From positions 1 through 36,061 of IMG/VR virus record IMGVR_UViG_3300034759_000105: a stretch of 36,061 nt of DNA; one strand, written 5' to 3'. Shown here one piece after another: positions 16,187-24,031 of this stretch (position 1 is the stretch's first letter; each line of letters opens with the position of its first letter). The DNA comes from a virus. The notes beneath the pieces were generated by a model, which saw only the letters and a program-made list of their open reading frames with translations, had not been told where the DNA came from and ran no database searches. Made by a program: the position numbers and the translations under genes.

Positions 16187-17128
16187 CTTCCCACCTCCTG
16201 TTATATTGGGCCTTTCTATAAAGTCCGTCATCTCGCCAATTGCCACGACCGACGTCGGCATACCTGCCCTGTCGAGCGGTGTCCAGTCAATTGACAGCAG
16301 CTGGTAATCCACCACCTGCGTTTCACCCGATGCCTGCTGCAAAGTAGGCAGTCCATATATGCTCACCTGTTTCACCCTGCCTGCTTTGATCCAACGTTTT
16401 AGGTCCTTTGCCGATGCATCCACCACGCCTCTTATATATGCCTTGCCATTCTGGTACAGCGCACCTACCCAGTGGGTAACGGGCATGGGAAACTGATGAT
16501 CTACATCCTCTGGCTTTTGATGTCCGAGGAATCCGCTCGCGGTCTTGGTGGCCACCTCTCCGGCTATCTTCTGGATCACCTGAGGCGTATAATTCCAGCC
16601 CCTTTTGCTGCGTCCTGCCGGAATTTCAACCACCACTTCCATCGGATCGTCATCGCCGGCTTTGAGCGCATCCAAATCCACTCCCGGGGCCAATGGCACA
16701 TCTTCCACAGCAATTTCACCTGTTATAGTCGCTGTTATGGACGATATCTCTCCAAGCGCCTCCGGAATGGGCAGTTCCAATGTTTCATAATGCCTGCGCA
16801 AATGCCTCTTGGCCTCAGCAACCTGCTCCGGTGTTAAGTCCGGCTCAGCTCTGGCGCCAGCCAGCGCTTGAGCGGCAGCTATCACTCCACCGCGGTTCAC
16901 GACCAACGTGCCGTCTTGCTGGATCTCGTGGTGAGGGCCCCAGCAATCCGCTTCACGAAGGTCCGCATCAACAGGTGCTTTTATCACGGCATACATCTCT
17001 TTTATGGCATCTGCTACTCCACCCGCGCCTTCATCTAATCCGGCCTTGAGTTTTTGCCATATGGAGGACTTATCGACTTCACCCCAAGCCCTGTTCGATA
17101 CTTTTGAATTGTCAATCTTAAAAGGCAT
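15689..17128 (-). CDS. Prohead protease/scaffold fusion (XkdF-like serine protease)
   Basis: The 479-residue protein has three parts. Residues 50-130 (DLREADCWGPHHEIQQDGTLVVNRGGVI, RHLRRHYETLELPIPEAL) are seen at the front of Firmicute phage head proteases. Residues 165-305 resemble the XkdF-like protease domain (MEVVVEIPAGRSKRGWNYTPQV, FLGHQKPEDVDHQFPMPVTHWVGAL, VKQVSIYGLPT), with His in GHQ/VTHW and Ser in VSIYG as likely catalytic residues. Residues 315-479 are helical and charged, as in scaffolds (AAVKAVGEMETLFGVNSIDDLNKAVKAARDMQLAAARAQ). It matures the procapsid. An in-frame start for the scaffold alone lies at 16186. Confidence 0.75.
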   Translation of the reverse strand: MPFKIDNSKVSNRAWGEVDKSSIWQKLKAGLDEGAGGVADAIKEMYAVIKAPVDADLREADCWGPHHEIQQDGTLVVNRGGVIAAAQALAGARAEPDLTPEQVAEAKRHLRRHYETLELPIPEALGEISSITATITGEIAVEDVPLAPGVDLDALKAGDDDPMEVVVEIPAGRSKRGWNYTPQVIQKIAGEVATKTASGFLGHQKPEDVDHQFPMPVTHWVGALYQNGKAYIRGVVDASAKDLKRWIKAGRVKQVSIYGLPTLQQASGETQVVDYQLLSIDWTPLDRAGMPTSVVAIGEMTDFIERPNITGGGKMTLQEILNALKGMAVTPKQVIGEMGWSLDAVAKDADNDAWSKMQAAVKAVGEMETLFGVNSIDDLNKAVKAARDMQLAAARAQRDNMIDKVIGEMVAVEAARPIIKRLLNVPDDAKEEDIKKAIGEILAQDDIKQAMEVVFKQDIINPMTGKQANHGMAIVKARI

Positions 17129-17152
17129 TTCTTCACCTCCTTATAAATTTGG

Positions 17153-17190
17153 GCATAAAAATACCGCCTCGACTTTCACGTTTTGGCGGT
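17153..17190 (-). terminator. Candidate hairpin terminator before the protease gene
   Basis: On the minus strand, ACCGCC (17185-17190) pairs with GGCGGT (17163-17168) across a 16-nt loop, and ATTTTTATGCC follows. It begins right after the stop of the 60-aa gene. The stem is short and the loop long, so it may only attenuate transcription into the capsid genes. The tail is identical to that of the hairpin at 1575-1614. Confidence 0.4.
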
Positions 17191-17373
17191 TCAACCTTTG
17201 CTCTCAGTTACAGGTCTTTCCCTCGCTATCACCGCAGGTCCTGGCGTCGCTTTGCCATTGACATTGATTATACCCTGCCCGGCCACTCTTACTGAGCCGA
17301 TAGGTGCAAACCTGCCATCACTGCCTTTCGCCACAAATGTTTTGCTCTGCGGTGAGAATACTAGTATCGCCAT
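17191..17373 (-). CDS. Small phage protein, 60 aa
   Basis: The ATG at 17373 has a perfect AAGGAGGTGAGGCAG site. The product (MAILVFSPQSKTFVAKGSDGRFA, SVRVAGQGIINVNGKATPG) is beta-like, Gly-rich, with no Cys. No family is recognised. The first 56 nt overlap the end of the next gene upstream in another frame. It sits in the head gene region between the MuF-associated genes and the protease. Confidence 0.6.
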   Translation of the reverse strand: MAILVFSPQSKTFVAKGSDGRFAPIGSVRVAGQGIINVNGKATPGPAVIARERPVTESKG

Positions 17374-17608
17374 CTGCCTCACCTCCTTCTTTTTGGCCCT
17401 CTATGATGAGCGTCAACTTAACTTCCGGCATCATGCCATCTTGCTCTATCACGATACACTCTTTCACGCGGGCCTCCACTGGCAGCATATTAAGGGCCGT
17501 GCGTATGGCCGCGACATAATTGCCATCAGCCAAAGAAATAGGCACCGGTTTTTCCGGTGCCTCATGTTCCTTAATTGGTTCCATGCCTTTAGGCAAATCT
17601 TTCGACAC
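17318..17608 (-). CDS. Hypothetical protein, 96 aa, GTG start
   Basis: The frame opens with a GTG at 17608, with a GAGGAG site 10 nt upstream; an ATG at 17584 has a poor site. The product has a Pro/Glu-rich start (LPKGMEPIKEHEAPEKPVP), then ISLADGNYVAAIRTALNMLPVEARVKECIVIEQDG and a strand (EVKLTLIIEG). It could be an alpha-beta domain; I recognise no family. The last 56 nt overlap the start of the 60-aa gene, whose ribosome site lies within this coding sequence. Confidence 0.55.
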   Translation of the reverse strand: MSKDLPKGMEPIKEHEAPEKPVPISLADGNYVAAIRTALNMLPVEARVKECIVIEQDGMMPEVKLTLIIEGQKEGGEADGDTSILTAEQNICGERQ

Positions 17609-17813
17609 TTTTCATGATCTCCTCTTCTCTTTTCTTTGCTTTACCGTACAGTTTATCTTCTCCCATATCCCGCAACCTGCTGATAAGCTCCGCTCTGTAC
17701 TGAAGAAGCTCATTGCTAATTAAATCGGATTGTAAAGCGGTTAATATATCGGCCACTTCATCTCTGTTCTCCTCATGTTGCAATAAATCGTCAAGTTCAT
17801 ATCCAAACAACAT
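17589..17813 (-). CDS. Helical hypothetical protein, 74 aa
   Basis: The product is strongly helical and charged (LLQHEENRDEVADILTALQSD, LLQYRAELISRLRDMGEDKLYGKAKKREEEIMKSVERFA), with likely coiled-coil character at its C-terminus. The ATG at 17813 has a GGGGTGAAATGAG site. It overlaps the next gene by 20 nt. The function is unknown; the place among head genes suggests a small assembly factor. Confidence 0.55.
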   Translation of the reverse strand: MLFGYELDDLLQHEENRDEVADILTALQSDLISNELLQYRAELISRLRDMGEDKLYGKAKKREEEIMKSVERFA

Positions 17814-17840
17814 CTCATTTCACCCCAAGCCAATGTCGTC

Positions 17841-18053
17841 TCAAGCATTACCATATATAAATCTTATGCGTTCCAGTGAATCTTCACTTTTCGGCGCAAA
17901 TAGCACGCCGTTATCGCCATCATATGGCTTTCTATGATCATAATACTCTAACAATATAGCATCTGGGATGCCATCAGGGAACGCCTTACACGTGTTTTTT
18001 CTTTTTATAAAGTACTTGCAATCATAGCACATCGGTGCCGGCCCTATAGTCAT
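17841..18053 (-). CDS. Small Cys-motif phage protein downstream of MuF, 70 aa
   Basis: The 70 residues begin MTIGPAPMCYDCKYFIKRKNTCKAFPDGIPDAILLEYYDHRKPYDGDNGVLFAP. The CxxC-x8-C pattern with the AFPDGIP turn suggests a small metal-binding or disulfide-free Cys cluster. This type of small protein is common next to MuF genes in Firmicute prophages. Its ATG overlaps the MuF stop as ATGA, so the two are translationally coupled. Because the MuF protein carries a toxin-like C-terminal domain, an antidote role is conceivable, but nothing in the sequence shows it. Confidence 0.6.
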   Translation of the reverse strand: MTIGPAPMCYDCKYFIKRKNTCKAFPDGIPDAILLEYYDHRKPYDGDNGVLFAPKSEDSLERIRFIYGNA

Positions 18054-19834
18054 ATCAATCCCAACCTTTCTCTCAGATTTTGGATTTCTTTAAATGCCCG
18101 CTCTCTAGCTTCCTTGTCTTCAATATCTGTGGCAAACTTGATGCCGTCCTGCCATTTACTTGTATCTGCTAGCTCTTTGAGCACAGCTTTGCCTCTTTTG
18201 ACCAATAACGTATTTCTCTTTAGACCATGATGTATTGCCGTAAACACCTCAGCCCATGCTTCCTCCATGTTTGTTTCAGCATAGCCGCTTATTTTAGCTA
18301 CGGCCTTTTTATCACTTAAATGCTTATCTCGCCATGCTAAAAAAGTATCTCTCACTATGCCTACACCATCTGATCCAACATAAGGCAAAACAGTCTTTTG
18401 CGACTGCATTTGTAGCCAATAGGATAAAGCATGGCCAAATTCATGGGTTAAAATCGTCTCTACATGGTCAGCGCCCTTGGGATGGAATCCCTCCTCTACA
18501 TCATGCCGCAAGAACTTTATAAGCCGTTTGGCATCGCTGTAAAAGCTATTGTTAAACTCAATCACAACATCAAAGTCAGCACCGCGATGCGTAATCACAG
18601 TATGTGCATATACATTTGGATCCAGTTCTGCTGTGTTTAAACTCCTAATATGTTTTACCACATCCGGAAACTGACTGGCTAATTTGTCAAACTCTTTTAA
18701 TGTGGGTTTGATAGCAGTTACATCTGCTCCATCAAAATCAAATTCTATATCAGTGTACTTAGATTTAGCCCAATCAGTGCATTCTTTTAATGTTCCAGCG
18801 TCATCAATATCAATAATATGGTTAACCGATCTGCGGCCGCTCATTGCAAAAGATAATGGCCTATTTATATATCTCGATCCGACAGTATTATACCATCTCT
18901 CAAGTTCATTATCAACGCTGGGATTTTGAGCCCAATTCCTCAATCTTTCCGTAAACGCATCAGGTTTCTCGTGCTTTGGAAGGGCCACACACAGACACTG
19001 TGGATGCGGGAGCGGCGGTTCGCTGCCTTTTGCCCAAAATCCATCGCCATTGTGGCCAGCATAGTCATCACACACATCCGGCAATGGGTGGCTGCCGGAC
19101 AACAGCCATATGATACCCAAATAACTCGGAGCTGATTGGTTGGCCAGTATCGTTCCTTCATGGTACGCATTGCTCATTTCCGTTCTGGCCAGTCTCATGG
19201 CCTCGTAGCTGACATCGCTTCTGACGCCAAGCCTGCGCCGGGTCTCTTTTTTCATCGCTGTCCATTTGCCTGGTTGCATATACTGTTGTATCTGCTTTGC
19301 CAATGTGCGGCTATCCAGTCCCCGGGTTACTGCATCTTCAACTACCGTGTTCAGATTATCGCGGACATGCTCGCCTATGCGCCACACCCTGTCCGACAGC
19401 TTAAGCCCATCCTTGCCTGTTCTGGCTATCAGCGACAGCACTGCCTGCTCGTTTATATCAGCGAACATCCACTTCACACCGGCTCTGTCATACCTGAACA
19501 AGTCCTGCATTATCATCTGTGTTCCTGAGGTCCCATCTGAAACTGATAGCTTTATGCCGTTGTAAATAGCATCAAGCGTTTCAGCGTTCATTGTCCTGGC
19601 CCTGCCTTCAAGCATTTTTTGCAGGCTGGATAGATGATTGTATCTCAGCGTTCCCGGTGTCAAATCTTTTATGTCTCTAGCGATATCTGCCGCGGCCCTG
19701 CTATAGATATTCCTTATCTGCTCAACTGTTGCAGCGTTGTGCTGCAAAAAGCGCCCGCGGGCTTTGAGCAAATACTCCGCATAGCTCGGATCCCCGGCCA
19801 ATTGCCAATCCTTTTTATTCCACACGCTCGGCAT
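18050..19834 (-). CDS. MuF-type minor head protein with C-terminal zincin-like domain
   Basis: This 594-residue protein has two parts. Residues 1-290 are a phage Mu gpF-type minor head protein: helical N-terminus, then SYEAMRLARTEMSNAYHEG, SGSHPLPDVCDDYAGHNGDG and PPLPHPQCLC (205-283). The second part has a link segment (294-318, FTERLRNWAQNPSVDNELER followed by WYNTV) and a C-terminal domain with HEFGH at 464-468 and a downstream glutamate cluster (TNMEEAWAEVF, 521-531). This is the HExxH...E pattern of zinc metallopeptidases. MuF proteins with such added enzymatic ends are known as polymorphic-toxin-like. The protein is probably packed in the head and ejected with DNA; the target is unknown. 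Confidence 0.8.
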   Translation of the reverse strand: MPSVWNKKDWQLAGDPSYAEYLLKARGRFLQHNAATVEQIRNIYSRAAADIARDIKDLTPGTLRYNHLSSLQKMLEGRARTMNAETLDAIYNGIKLSVSDGTSGTQMIMQDLFRYDRAGVKWMFADINEQAVLSLIARTGKDGLKLSDRVWRIGEHVRDNLNTVVEDAVTRGLDSRTLAKQIQQYMQPGKWTAMKKETRRRLGVRSDVSYEAMRLARTEMSNAYHEGTILANQSAPSYLGIIWLLSGSHPLPDVCDDYAGHNGDGFWAKGSEPPLPHPQCLCVALPKHEKPDAFTERLRNWAQNPSVDNELERWYNTVGSRYINRPLSFAMSGRRSVNHIIDIDDAGTLKECTDWAKSKYTDIEFDFDGADVTAIKPTLKEFDKLASQFPDVVKHIRSLNTAELDPNVYAHTVITHRGADFDVVIEFNNSFYSDAKRLIKFLRHDVEEGFHPKGADHVETILTHEFGHALSYWLQMQSQKTVLPYVGSDGVGIVRDTFLAWRDKHLSDKKAVAKISGYAETNMEEAWAEVFTAIHHGLKRNTLLVKRGKAVLKELADTSKWQDGIKFATDIEDKEARERAFKEIQNLRERLGLI

Positions 19835-19840
19835 GGCTCA

Positions 19841-21328
19841 TCACTCCGCAGCCGTTTCCATTGTTTCCCCGGGCTGTCCTGACGTCGTATCTTCGTCAGT
19901 TTCGTCAAATCCACCGCCGTCCTCTACCCTTCGCCTGAAGAGCATCGACTTTGCCACTCGCCGGCGCTCATCATCATCTGCATCCGGATCAGCCCACGGC
20001 AACATGCTGGGCACGAACTCGCGCAGGAACTCGGCCGCTGCATCTATGGACATCAAACCAGATTCAATAGCCGTCGACAAACCGTCCACCAGGGTCTTGA
20101 TTGTATTTGCCACAGTGCTATCATCTTTCGGGCTTATTTCCTCCCAGCCTATATCCACGTCGTAATTGTCAAGCTTCACATTTTCGACTTTGCTCCACAT
20201 ATCCAGATACATGCTGGCCAATTCGCTGTAATACTCTTCAAACATGCCGCGTTTGCGCCGTATCTTCCTGGCCAATGGCACCATCTGCTCCGACACAGAT
20301 GCTTTAGATGATGCCACAGCCGTACCGAATGCGAATTCGGGCGTCTCGCTTACGTCTACTATGCAGTAGAATATAAACTCAAGCAGCGTCGTTATGCCGT
20401 TTAGTCCACTGTCAGCCGTGATGAAACCCGCATCGTCTCCGTCCTGCATGAGGAATATTTCTTTGTCGGCAAATTTAAGCTTGCCCGCATTTATCTCTTC
20501 CTCGCTAAAGTTGTCCTGAAGAAATTTCCCAACATCTTTAAGCTTAAACTTGGCTTTCGGACGGCTAAACAGTTTTGAACCCTGAGCGGCAAAAAGCATT
20601 GTATCATGGTACACTTTCATGAAGGGTTCAATCGCTTCCAAGTCGCTGCTCCCGTAAAGCTGCGCTTCCTCGGCCTCATTCTTGAAGTGCACTACCGGTA
20701 TAAAACCCCACGGATTAGGCTCAGTCTTGTTTTTAGCTATCAGCTCTGCCGGCGCCCTGCTGTCATATTCAATCGTCCTCGCTGTTTGTGTCAATGTTTC
20801 GGTCACTGTATAATCATTCACCACTCGGCCGTCCTTGTCCATGACTGTCACCGGATACCTTATGATAAGCTCTTGGTATGAACCGGTGAGCGGGTCCGGT
20901 ATGGGCGTGATCCATTCTGGCGGTATCAGGCGCAAGTCGAACACCTGCTGCTGCGGGTTGAACTTGGCCGGTATCCTATCTATACGCGCAAAAACGTCTC
21001 CATCACGAAGCACGTTTCGGTTTATGCGTAGCAGTTTTCCTGACCATCTCGACATGGCGGATTCCAAATCGTTGTCCGCCTCCGGATCTGCATGCGTAAA
21101 GTGCGGTACTCCCATAAACCCGGCCGTCGTGTTTATAACTGGCCTGGCAAAGCCAGCACCCAATTTGTAACGGTCGTCCGTGTTGTTATATAATGCCCGC
21201 GCTAACTGATAGTCAACCCTGCTGCTATCAAGCTTATACGGCGCCATATAGGTATAAAAATACGGCACCCAATTACGAAGTGCCGATATCTCGCCTGGAA
21301 CTTTTTTGAATATATTCCATCTAGGCAT
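19841..21328 (-). CDS. Portal protein (SPP1 gp6-like)
   Basis: This 495-residue protein forms the dodecameric portal through which DNA passes. Matching features are ALYNNTDDRYKLGAGFARPVINTTAGFMGVPHF near the N-terminus, WSGKLLRINRNVLRDGDVFARIDRIP, the IPVVHFKNEAEEAQLYGSSDLEAIEPFMKVYHD stem/wing segment and SETPEFAFGTAVASSKASVSEQMVPLARKIRRKR. The C-terminus is acidic. It overlaps the terminase stop by 8 nt and is followed by the MuF gene, the standard order. Confidence 0.9.
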   Translation of the reverse strand: MPRWNIFKKVPGEISALRNWVPYFYTYMAPYKLDSSRVDYQLARALYNNTDDRYKLGAGFARPVINTTAGFMGVPHFTHADPEADNDLESAMSRWSGKLLRINRNVLRDGDVFARIDRIPAKFNPQQQVFDLRLIPPEWITPIPDPLTGSYQELIIRYPVTVMDKDGRVVNDYTVTETLTQTARTIEYDSRAPAELIAKNKTEPNPWGFIPVVHFKNEAEEAQLYGSSDLEAIEPFMKVYHDTMLFAAQGSKLFSRPKAKFKLKDVGKFLQDNFSEEEINAGKLKFADKEIFLMQDGDDAGFITADSGLNGITTLLEFIFYCIVDVSETPEFAFGTAVASSKASVSEQMVPLARKIRRKRGMFEEYYSELASMYLDMWSKVENVKLDNYDVDIGWEEISPKDDSTVANTIKTLVDGLSTAIESGLMSIDAAAEFLREFVPSMLPWADPDADDDERRRVAKSMLFRRRVEDGGGFDETDEDTTSGQPGETMETAAE

Positions 21329-22781
21329 ACAACGATGCCCCCCTTAAAAGTTTTTTTACAGTATCTGATATTGGTTGACCACTGGCTTTTGCAAATGCTA
21401 AAACTACTGCATCTGCCCTGTCCGGTGATCTTCCTAATCGCTTTTTCATATCCTCTTTTGATTCCACTTGAATGCGTCCGCGGGAATCAATCTTATATTT
21501 AACTCCAGATAAGTCGGCCAAAAGTTCATCGTCTGGTGGCAATGCTGCCGGTTTAGGGTTGATCCTAGGATTCGGATCTAGCAGCTCCCTCATATTCCAC
21601 CATAGTTCACTGCGCAGGTTAGCAAACTTTTCAGTGTCAGTTGCAGTCTCAGCTACGTTTATGCCTACAACAGGATAACCCTGTTCTTTCAAGCGGTCCA
21701 CAACACCAGCACCTACACCGATAACATCCACCTTGATTTCGCTTGCCCCAACTTCTCGATGTCCCGTTATTATACAGCCAACAGTCTCCATAGTATCCCG
21801 TTTGGCGTAAACATTAAGGGGTAATACTTTCTGACCACGCCTAACAGCGATGACAGTTTTATCGCTGCCGAACCTGGCCACGTCCACCCCAATTTCAACC
21901 GGCTCGCCTTCTGGTGTATCTTCCCACCTAGCCATAGCCGCCTCTATCCAGGCTAATGGTATAAGCGTGTCCTCACCCTCGGTTGGAAATTGGCCTAAAA
22001 CGCGGGCCTGATAAGCCGGCGAATTTGGCCCCCATTGTTGGTATTTACCAGCTACCCACACCGGCGTGATTAATTTTGGATTTGGTAATGAATTAGTTAT
22101 TTTACTTTCCCAAGTTTCGTTGATTATGTCATCCTCAGTAATCCCAAATGCCGTAAAGTTGGGCGTGTCAAAAGCTGAGATAGATATATTCTCCCAGCCT
22201 GGCGTACGGAATGCATTGTAAAACGTACCGCCAACCGAAGTTGGGTTGCCCAAAAGCAAAAGGCGTGCATGTTCGCTTGTTAATACGCCTTCAATGGCTT
22301 CAAATATTTCCTCCGGCACTCCAGCGGCTTCATCTACCACTACCAGGATATTTTCCTCATGGAAACCCTGGAAACGGTCCGGTTCATTAGTGCTTAAGCC
22401 CACAGCATACCACTCATCCTGTATGATCTGAATCTCAGGCCGCTTCGGTAAAAGATTACCGCCAAGTGGTACCTTGGACCTGCGGTAGCTAGCTCTAACC
22501 TCTTTCCAAATCAGCTTTTCTACCTGACGCCATGTCGGTGCTGTTGAGAGTACTATACTAGGGTAAAATGAATATAAGAACCAAAGAATCACCTGGCCGG
22601 CAATGAAACTCTTCCCTGCACCGTGGCAACTCCGAACAGCCGTTCTTGGATTATCTCTTACTGCTGAAATAATATCAATTTGTTTCTTCCAAGGCCTAGT
22701 CCCTAGAATTTCAATTACAAACCAAACGGGATCGTTTTGCATTTTCTGAGCTAATTGCCTAACCTGGACCTTATCAATCAT
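21321..22781 (-). CDS. terL: Terminase large subunit
   Basis: The ATG at 22781 gives 486 aa and overlaps the small subunit stop. The ATPase domain has Walker A SCHGAGKS (51-58) and Walker B ILVVVDE (Asp150, Glu151). The nuclease domain has EIGVDVARFGSDKTV with Asp300 and Asp307, then KVDVIGVGAGVVDRL, and closes with SPDRADAVVLAFA. These are the expected metal-binding acids of the RNase H-like packaging nuclease. The protein translocates DNA into the procapsid and cuts the concatemer. Upstream Shine-Dalgarno matching is weak, so translation is probably coupled to the small subunit. Confidence 0.93.
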   Translation of the reverse strand: MIDKVQVRQLAQKMQNDPVWFVIEILGTRPWKKQIDIISAVRDNPRTAVRSCHGAGKSFIAGQVILWFLYSFYPSIVLSTAPTWRQVEKLIWKEVRASYRRSKVPLGGNLLPKRPEIQIIQDEWYAVGLSTNEPDRFQGFHEENILVVVDEAAGVPEEIFEAIEGVLTSEHARLLLLGNPTSVGGTFYNAFRTPGWENISISAFDTPNFTAFGITEDDIINETWESKITNSLPNPKLITPVWVAGKYQQWGPNSPAYQARVLGQFPTEGEDTLIPLAWIEAAMARWEDTPEGEPVEIGVDVARFGSDKTVIAVRRGQKVLPLNVYAKRDTMETVGCIITGHREVGASEIKVDVIGVGAGVVDRLKEQGYPVVGINVAETATDTEKFANLRSELWWNMRELLDPNPRINPKPAALPPDDELLADLSGVKYKIDSRGRIQVESKEDMKKRLGRSPDRADAVVLAFAKASGQPISDTVKKLLRGASLYA

Positions 22782-23289
22782 AAGGATCACTGGCCGCTAT
22801 CATCAAATCTACCAAGGACTGCACAGCATCAGCCTTCTTACTTTCTGGATCATCCCCCAGTATTTCCTGCTTCTGCTTAATGGCCTGGCGCATTTCGCTT
22901 TGCAGTTTCTCGCGTAATTGTACTAGCGCCATCGGTGGGTTTTTGCGTTGCTTTATCAAATCTTTAAGCCAAGCTGTAGTTGCCTGGCTTAATTCGAAAT
23001 TGTCAGCAATAGTATCATCCAGTATTTCGATATCGGACAATCGTTTTTCTGCAGCTTTTTGAAATTGCTGTTGGCTCTTTTGATACTGCTCTCTAACTTC
23101 ACTCCTAATGTCAAAATGTTCATTAAGATGCTGCCAAATTGATTTATAACTTATATTTTCGCTATATTTCTCTTTAAGCCTCGCAGAGATCGCTCTCGGG
23201 CTCAATCCCTCTTCTTTAGCCCATTTTTCAATTTCGACCCGATACTGGCTGTTGCATACTTTGCATCGGGAAGAATATTTAGCCGGCAT
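22774..23289 (-). CDS. terS: Terminase small subunit
   Basis: I take the ATG at 23289 (171 aa), with a perfect AAGGAGGTGG site; the longer reading upstream passes through a repeat block. The N-terminus has a CKVCNSQYRVEIEKWAKEEGLSPRAISARLKEKY segment, a likely helix-turn-helix with a Cys pair, followed by a coiled coil (REQYQKSQQQFQKAAEKRL) and a helical C-terminus. Small terminases bind the packaging start site and regulate the large subunit. The assignment rests on this plan and on the adjacent terL gene. Confidence 0.75.
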   Translation of the reverse strand: MPAKYSSRCKVCNSQYRVEIEKWAKEEGLSPRAISARLKEKYSENISYKSIWQHLNEHFDIRSEVREQYQKSQQQFQKAAEKRLSDIEILDDTIADNFELSQATTAWLKDLIKQRKNPPMALVQLREKLQSEMRQAIKQKQEILGDDPESKKADAVQSLVDLMIAASDPYD

Positions 23290-23303
23290 CTGGGCCACCT
23301 CCT

Positions 23304-23346
23304 TGTTGCTGTTACTCTTGTTACTGTTACAGTTGTTACGGTAACA
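23304..23346. repeat. 15-bp periodic TGTTAC repeats just upstream of terS
   Basis: TGTTGC/TGTTAC hexamers start at 23304, 23310, 23319, 23325 and 23334, that is, pairs repeating every 15 bp. An inverted GTAACA at 23341 closes the set as a near-palindrome (TGTTACGGTAACA). The block lies just before the terS ribosome site. It may be the packaging site bound by the small subunit, or an operator. Confidence 0.5.
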
Positions 23347-23350
23347 CCCA

Positions 23351-23374
23351 ATAAAAAAGAGCCCTACGGCTCCC
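23351..23374 (-). terminator. Intrinsic terminator after the AT-rich gene
   Basis: On the minus strand GAGCC (23368-23372) pairs with GGCTC (23359-23363) over a 4-nt loop, and a run of six T follows. It sits directly after the stop of the 152-aa gene and before terS, so that gene can be expressed on its own. The terminase genes would then need read-through or a later promoter. Confidence 0.65.
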
Positions 23375-23388
23375 AATATTAATCTCTT

Positions 23389-23847
23389 TTATTTCGTTAT
23401 CTTGTTGAAAATTTCCTCATATTTTTCAAACATTGTCTTACATTCATTCGATAAAAGCAATTCTTGCCCATTTACTTTAACCAAATATTCGCGATTACTA
23501 TTAAACGCAAATTGATTAAAATCAAGTTCATTAAAATTTACTCCTGGTGTTACACCATCTTCAGTATCTACTCTCTGCCGATTTGTTGTTTTAAAATGCT
23601 TGCCTCTATTGGCGAGATTGTTAAAAATATTATAATTGCTATTATCTAATTCTTTTTCAGCATTTGCTTTAAATTCATCATCTAAAGATGGATCATTTTT
23701 TATCCACTCTCTTAGATGATTTGCTGTAAAGATAAAGTTCATATAATTATCGCTACATTCTTCTTTTTGAAGCTTTTTATAATCTCTCTCTAATTTATGA
23801 TATAAATCAACAGCGCTCTCAAATCCTAATAGCCCTATATTATCCAT
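23389..23847 (-). CDS. AT-rich gene of unknown function (moron candidate), 152 aa
   Basis: The protein is rich in Asn, Lys and Phe, and the DNA is clearly more AT-rich than the terminase genes next to it. It has a helical core (NYMNFIFTANHLREWIKNDPSLDDEF) and an NIFNNLANRGKHFKTTN segment. The pairing of a TANHLREW helix with an LANxxKHF motif resembles a family of small helical proteins seen in mobile elements, possibly HEPN-like. I cannot be sure. It has its own GGGAGGATG ribosome site and its own terminator, and interrupts the usual late order. These are signs of a separately acquired, perhaps prophage-expressed, gene. Confidence 0.55.
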   Translation of the reverse strand: MDNIGLLGFESAVDLYHKLERDYKKLQKEECSDNYMNFIFTANHLREWIKNDPSLDDEFKANAEKELDNSNYNIFNNLANRGKHFKTTNRQRVDTEDGVTPGVNFNELDFNQFAFNSNREYLVKVNGQELLLSNECKTMFEKYEEIFNKITK

Positions 23848-23943
23848 ATTATCTTATCATCCTCCCTGTTAGTCAGAATACTTTCCACTTCTATATTTTA
23901 CACCAATATAAAAATTTCTGCTATGAGAAATAATAAATTCAAA

Positions 23944-23967
23944 GGCCGCCCAAGGGAGCAAGGGCGG
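23944..23967 (-). terminator. Hairpin in the late leader
   Basis: A perfect 7-bp GC stem (GCCGCCC 23944-23950 with GGGCGGC 23961-23967) has a 10-nt loop. On the minus strand it is followed by CTTTGAATTTATTATTTC, only moderately T-rich. It lies about 60 nt downstream of the candidate late promoter, so it could be an attenuator of late transcripts or the terminator of the early operon. Confidence 0.45.
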
Positions 23968-24031
23968 CAAACATAAAATGTAAAGGAGGAATCTATTATG
24001 AATACATTCAGGTACAAATGTCCTTACACAA

